DNA from: Aureispira sp964404215
GTDB taxonomy: Bacteria; Bacteroidota; Bacteroidia; Chitinophagales; Saprospiraceae
Reading direction: 5' to 3'
Length of the DNA: 64,000 bases
NCBI GenBank assembly: GCA_964404215.1
Contig: CAYOJF010000005.1
Span: 17,725 to 81,724 of the forward strand
The position numbers and the translations under genes were made by a program. Every line of letters starts with the position of its first letter. Position 1 is the first letter of the stretch. The notes beneath the pieces are model-generated. The model ran no database searches and was not told where the DNA came from. It saw nothing but the letters and a program-made list of their open reading frames with translations. This document shows positions 60,471-64,000 of the stretch, piece after piece.

Positions 60471-61370
60471 TTAATCCTTACTAATATTTATCAATTCAAT
60501 ATAAAAAAATAATTGGCTATGAGGTGCTATGGTAGGGGGACTCCCTTCCTCACCATAAGCCAATTCGGGGGGGACGGCTAAAAAAGCAGCTCCTCCTTCT
60601 CCAAGTAGTAGTACTCCTTGCGAAATACCATCTATAATCGCATTACTTCCTACTTTAAATTTTAGAGGAACCATATCATCGAATGACTCATCTATTTTGG
60701 TTCCATCTTGGTCATAACACAAGTAATGCATAGCAACCTCATCTCCTACCATAACTGATGGCTCTCCCCCTTTATTGTAGATTAAGTGTTCTAGCCCTGT
60801 TTTTGTTTTTGGTAAGGTAATTTCTTTTTTTTGGTAAGAAACAATTGTTTCTTTTATTTTTTGTTCTACGGCTGCTAGTTGTTTCGTCTGAGCAGTCTCT
60901 TCTGCCTCTACACTTGTTTTACTTTTAATTTCATATAGTTTGAATCTAAAATCTACTAGTGCCTCTTCCTCTTCAAACAATAAAGCATAATCTCCTAAAA
61001 GTTCTGGAATAGTTGCAGCCTTTACCTTTACTTGTAAGCTATCTCCTTCCCCCATTAACTGAAGGGCATTTGTAAAAAAATTACTAAATTGAGGTGCTGG
61101 TATTTGTACCAAAATAGGATCTGTTTGTCCAAAAGAGCTATTCAATATACTATCCCCTTTGCATATAGCATAATCAATCCATACTTGCTCTCCTTCTTGG
61201 GGTTTGCGAGACTGCTTATCTTCACCAAACCATTGATACCAAAAGGATGCATCCTCATAGATTTCAAAACCCTTTGTTTGTTGTTTCCATAAAGGGCGTT
61301 GACAGCCTGCTTGACACCATAGCAAAGTACCAAGCAGACTAATCAGTATAAAAAATCGAGTTATATTCAC
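60471..61370 (-). CDS. FKBP-type peptidyl-prolyl isomerase lipoprotein
   Basis: About 299 residues from a GTG at 61370; an ATG at 61409 or TTG/GTG at 61427 would overlap the upstream gene by 20-38 bases and prepend polar residues, so the start is uncertain. Signal with lipobox CQAGC. Two FKBP-like domains: the first (about 50-160) is degenerate, the second (about 210-298) has VMVGDEVAMHYLCYDQDGTK, IDGISQGVLLLGEGG and VPPELAYGEEGSPPTIAPHS, the full FKBP pattern. Acts as an envelope prolyl isomerase or chaperone. Confidence 0.88.
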   Translation of the reverse strand: MNITRFFILISLLGTLLWCQAGCQRPLWKQQTKGFEIYEDASFWYQWFGEDKQSRKPQEGEQVWIDYAICKGDSILNSSFGQTDPILVQIPAPQFSNFFTNALQLMGEGDSLQVKVKAATIPELLGDYALLFEEEEALVDFRFKLYEIKSKTSVEAEETAQTKQLAAVEQKIKETIVSYQKKEITLPKTKTGLEHLIYNKGGEPSVMVGDEVAMHYLCYDQDGTKIDESFDDMVPLKFKVGSNAIIDGISQGVLLLGEGGAAFLAVPPELAYGEEGSPPTIAPHSQLFFYIELINISKD

Positions 61371-61389
61371 TATTCTATTAGGTTCAATA

Positions 61390-61839
61390 TTATCCCCAAC
61401 CTCCACCATAAGAAGCCCAGTGACCAAATGGCCAAGGAATAGCTGCTAAAATAAGTAATAATCCAATTCCGTAAGCAATACAGACAGTACGGAATCGTGC
61501 TGGTGTTTCTGTCATTTTTTTGGAGCGAATATAGCCTACTGAAACAATAATAATCGCTAATAACATTAGAAAAATGTGCTCTACACTATAGAATCGAATC
61601 ACCGGTACCTTCATTTGACTAAAATCAACCTTTACTCCCCAATTGAGAGCATACAACCCTAAACCTAACAATAACTGTACATGTAAGCTAATAAAAGCAA
61701 ACTTGTGTACTTTCAAATCTTTGTCTGTGTATTCTCTATTCTTCTTCCAGCCACTAAAAGCGTTAGCTATTGCCCAAATAAGCAGTGCAAGTACTACCCA
61801 TCTCAGTCCAGAGTGAGCATGTTTGAGTCCGTTCAACAT
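61390..61839 (-). CDS. Small four-helix membrane protein (Bacteroidota cytochrome-b-like annotation)
   Basis: A 149-residue protein with four membrane helices and several helix-embedded histidines (HAHSGLRW near the start, HKFAFISLHVQLLLGLGLYA, VEHIFLMLLAIIIVSVGYIR). Proteins of this form in Bacteroidota are often annotated cytochrome B, but a haem function is not shown. Ends WPFGHWASYGGGWG. It precedes the FKBP gene, with which it overlaps or nearly abuts, so the two are probably cotranscribed. Promoter at 61895-61888. Confidence 0.72.
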   Translation of the reverse strand: MLNGLKHAHSGLRWVVLALLIWAIANAFSGWKKNREYTDKDLKVHKFAFISLHVQLLLGLGLYALNWGVKVDFSQMKVPVIRFYSVEHIFLMLLAIIIVSVGYIRSKKMTETPARFRTVCIAYGIGLLLILAAIPWPFGHWASYGGGWG

Positions 61840-61887
61840 CAGTTTTGTTTTTTATGTTCAATAAATTAATCCTCTTAAGTATAAACA

Positions 61888-61895
61888 CAAAGTTA
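61888..61895 (-). promoter_or_regulatory. -7 element upstream of the 61390-61839 gene
   Basis: TAACTTTG on the minus strand, 48 bases before the start codon; exact TAnnTTTG match. Confidence 0.4.
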
Positions 61896-61989
61896 ATGAT
61901 TTTGCTCACATTGACGAATCATATTTGGGATAGAAAATGTGAGCAAAAATTCAAATTTACCGTAGAATAACCTACAGCCTCTCCCAACT

Positions 61990-62029
61990 ACAAAATGCCT
62001 AACTTATAGGACATAAGCTAGGCATTTTG
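61990..62029 (-). terminator. Terminator of prs
   Basis: CAAAATGCCTA-CTTAT / ATAAG-TAGGCATTTTG stem of about 16 pairs with one bulge each side, downstream of the prs stop. The T-run on the minus strand is short. Confidence 0.75.
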
Positions 62030-62050
62030 CAATTCGATTAGAGTTTCAAA

Positions 62051-62998
62051 TTATAAACTGGTTCCTGATTTTTCAACAAACAAGGCGGAAATAGAACGAT
62101 GTTCATGTACATTACGAATCGCTCTAGAAAATAATTTAGCAACAGAAATAACCCGAATTTTAGCACTCGTTTTCTGAAGAGGGATAGTATCCGTCACCAG
62201 CAGTTCCGTCAAAAGAGATTCTTCTATACGCTTGTAAGCTGGTCCTGACAATACTGGATGGGTACAAAACGCACGCACACTCTTGGCTCCATTTTCAGTC
62301 AAGATTGCCGCTGCTCTACATAAGGTTCCTGCGGTGTCTACTATATCATCAACCAAAACCACATCTTTTCCTTTCACATCTCCAATTACAGTCATCTCGG
62401 CCACTTCATTGGCTTTTGTTCGGTGTTTGTCACAGATCACTAGCCCTGTCCGAAAATGCTGTGCATAAGCACGTGCTCTTTTGGTACTCCCAACATCAGG
62501 GGCAGCAAATATATAATTGCTCGTGTCTACTCCATGTAAAGCATCAAAAAAAACAGCCTCACTCTTCAGATGATCCACAGGAATATCAAAAAAACCTTGA
62601 ATCTGATCCGCATGCAAATCCATCGTCATAATACGATTAGCACCTGCTGCCATGAGTAAATTTGCCAACAATTTAGCCCCTATAGCGACCCTTGGTTTGT
62701 CTTTCCGATCTTGTCTAGCATAACCAAAGTAAGGAATCACGGCTGTAATATAACCTGCAGAGGCCCGTTTGGCAGCATCTATCATCAATAACAACTCCAT
62801 AATATTGTCTGATGGAGCGAAAGTTGACTGAATAAAAAACACATACTTCCCGCGAACAGACTCCTGTATATTGGCTTGCATTTCGCCATCACTAAACGTC
62901 TGCACCACCATATTACCTAAAGCTTGACCATAATAGTCTGCAATCTTTTCGGCAACATAACGGGTTTGATTCCCTGAAAAAATAATTGTTTCTGTCAT
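62051..62998 (-). CDS. prs: Ribose-phosphate pyrophosphokinase (PRPP synthetase)
   Basis: A 315-residue enzyme making PRPP for nucleotides, histidine and NAD. FSDGEMQANIQESVRGK, the ATP loop PYFGYARQDRKDKPRVAIGA, LHADQIQGFFDIPVDHL and the PRPP-binding loop DVVLVDDIVDTAGTL are all present; length standard for class I. It supplies PRPP to the NAD route in which nadD acts, though the genes are 4 kb apart. Promoter TATTTTTG at 63056-63049. Confidence 0.96.
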   Translation of the reverse strand: MTETIIFSGNQTRYVAEKIADYYGQALGNMVVQTFSDGEMQANIQESVRGKYVFFIQSTFAPSDNIMELLLMIDAAKRASAGYITAVIPYFGYARQDRKDKPRVAIGAKLLANLLMAAGANRIMTMDLHADQIQGFFDIPVDHLKSEAVFFDALHGVDTSNYIFAAPDVGSTKRARAYAQHFRTGLVICDKHRTKANEVAEMTVIGDVKGKDVVLVDDIVDTAGTLCRAAAILTENGAKSVRAFCTHPVLSGPAYKRIEESLLTELLVTDTIPLQKTSAKIRVISVAKLFSRAIRNVHEHRSISALFVEKSGTSL

Positions 62999-63048
62999 GA
63001 TCTGGCAATCCGTGTTTTTTGATAAAAAATAACCAATTTCTATAACAA

Positions 63049-63056
63049 CAAAAATA
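63049..63056 (-). promoter_or_regulatory. -7 element upstream of prs
   Basis: TATTTTTG on the minus strand, 50 bases before the start codon; exact TAnnTTTG match. Confidence 0.42.
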
Positions 63057-63159
63057 ATCAGATTTTGATAGGAAAAGATACTTCATTAGACATTATTCAA
63101 AAGAAGAATAATAAAACTGATGTTACGCAAGAATAATAGTCTTCTTGAAAACCAGAAAC

Positions 63160-63195
63160 GGAGCGGGCTTTTAGTCTCATGTTTAAAACCGCTCC
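63160..63195. other. GC-rich hairpin in the prs upstream gap
   Basis: GGAGCGG (63160-63166) / CCGCTCC (63189-63195) with further A/T pairs inside. It may end the 63264 gene's transcript on the minus strand (distance about 70 bases); the T-run is weak. Confidence 0.4.
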
Positions 63196-63263
63196 TTGTC
63201 CAATCGCTAACTATTATGTTATAAACATATTCAAATCCTATACAACATTCAGTAATGTAACTC

Positions 63264-63797
63264 TTATTTCCACTGATATTCTCTCCACTGATTATATTCT
63301 GCTACGATTTCCATCAAATCTTTTTTCTTATATTCTTTGTTCTGAATTTTTTCATTCAGTTCTTTTGCTTCCTTAAAATAAATAGCAGCAAATTTTCGGA
63401 AACGTCCAAACTCTACTTCTTGCATTTTTCCGTCTTTTTCTAGAAATGTCTGTGTAAACGAATGCTCTCCGCTCGTATTTCTATATTCGTAGACTTTCAT
63501 CTTTCCTTTTCCATCACACATTCGACGCATAAAAACCGCTAATCCTTTCTTTTTGGACAAAGCAAATATTTTAGACTCATAGACTACATCTCCACTGTGC
63601 CATGACTTGATGTCGGAAGGGCGATAAATTGTTTTCCCACCTTCATTATCCTTGAAGGTAATCATCGCAGAATAGCGATCTGGGGTACTAGGCATAATTT
63701 TGCCCTCTATTTTTTTATCATCTGTCTTGATTACAAAATCCTGTGCTTTCATCACGAATGGTAAAACAAAAGCAACTAATACCAATAATTTTTTCAT
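63264..63797 (-). CDS. Secreted protein of unknown function
   Basis: A 177-residue protein with signal peptide (1-18, ending MKAQ). Basic, beta-rich N-terminal half (FVIKTDDKKIEGKIMPS, AMITFKDNEGGKTIYRPSDI) and a helical Lys/Glu-rich C-terminal quarter (YFKEAKELNEKIQNKEYKKK). The IKTDDKKIEGKI opening with a later RPSDIKSWHSGD resembles short periplasmic proteins common in Bacteroidota, but I cannot name a family. Alone between prs and the repeat at the window end. Confidence 0.65.
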   Translation of the reverse strand: MKKLLVLVAFVLPFVMKAQDFVIKTDDKKIEGKIMPSTPDRYSAMITFKDNEGGKTIYRPSDIKSWHSGDVVYESKIFALSKKKGLAVFMRRMCDGKGKMKVYEYRNTSGEHSFTQTFLEKDGKMQEVEFGRFRKFAAIYFKEAKELNEKIQNKEYKKKDLMEIVAEYNQWREYQWK

Positions 63798-63839
63798 ACT
63801 ATTTTTTTTTACACGTCAGAATACCTCGTAACTGACATT

Positions 63840-64000
63840 GAAGCTGTTTAAAAAGTCTCTTTATATCCAAATGAAATATCTTTTTCTGTTACTTTTCGTT
63901 AAAAATTAGCCGAATAGCTAAGGCTATTAGTCAAATTTTTGCCTCTATTAACAAAAAAATCTTACTCATTTCGTCACAAACGGACTTTTTAAACAACTTC
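63840..64000. repeat. Inverted-repeat-bounded element at the window end
   Basis: GAAGCTGTTTAAAAAGTC (63840-63857) and the reverse complement of 63983-64000, GAAGTTGTTTAAAAAGTC, differ at one of 18 bases. The 125 bases between hold no ORF. Either a complete 161-bp MITE-like element or the end of a larger insertion sequence. Confidence 0.55.

Noticed and set aside
1..64000. CRISPR array, prophage, integrative element, rRNA or tRNA
   Set aside because: No regularly spaced direct repeats, phage or integrase-like genes, and no rRNA or cloverleaf-like stretch recognised by eye; a tRNA scan would be needed for a firm negative.

Overview
The window is a stretch of chromosome from a Bacteroidota bacterium. 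Evidence: a type IX secretion (T9SS) block (GldJ, PorP/SprF, PorU, PorV), a cargo protein with a T9SS sorting tail, many lipoproteins, an ECF sigma factor with DUF4252 proteins, and repeated matches to the Bacteroidota -7 promoter element TAnnTTTG close upstream of start codons. The gene set and low GC feel most like Saprospirales (Saprospira/Aureispira relatives), but that is an impression and no search was run. There is no rRNA, CRISPR array, intact transposase or prophage, and no tRNA was recognised by eye.

Layout. 1-2 kb: 5' part of a FecA-like TonB receptor behind two Fur-box-like palindromes. 2-8.6 kb: barrel protein, NlpC/P60 lipoprotein, esterase, LysM protein, LysE exporter, PLP lyase. 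8.6-13.5 kb: topoisomerase IV subunit B, small barrel, cytochrome c, SPFH protein. 13.5-15.8 kb: ECF sigma / membrane anti-sigma / two DUF4252 proteins. 16-19.1 kb: PAP2 phosphatase, LptF/G permease, methionine aminopeptidase. 19.2-22.2 kb: a TPR-CHAT protein cut by one in-frame amber codon. 22.4-25.9 kb: odhB and asnB. 25.9-30.8 kb: LRR lipoprotein, then a tight four-gene cassette that looks like a toxin/immunity unit. 30.9-37.2 kb: desaturase-like hydroxylase, UDP-sugar epimerase, T9SS beta-helix cargo, small proteins. 37.2-44.2 kb: recG and a 1583-residue alpha-2-macroglobulin. 44.4-53.0 kb: the T9SS block. 53-55.3 kb: CWC-hotdog thioesterase and LRR protein. 55.6-57.6 kb: gmd-fcl (GDP-fucose). 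57.7-63.8 kb: nadD, LRR lipoprotein, TPR lipoprotein, FKBP isomerase, small membrane protein, prs, a secreted hypothetical.

How the genes connect. PorU, PorV, PorP and GldJ are secretion and gliding parts; the beta-helix protein at 33.4 kb is a likely cargo. The epimerase at 32.0 kb and gmd-fcl at 55.7 kb supply nucleotide sugars for surface glycans, and both sit behind structured leaders. Several secreted or anchored LRR, TPR, CHAT and macroglobulin proteins suggest an envelope specialised in contact with proteins or other cells.

The items most worth a second look are the 27.4-30.8 kb cassette (architecture like colicin M plus a membrane-anchored partner), the amber-split TPR-CHAT gene, the attenuator-like leader of gmd, the Fur-box/-7 overlaps at 1.6-1.8 kb, and a family of small inverted-repeat-bounded elements.
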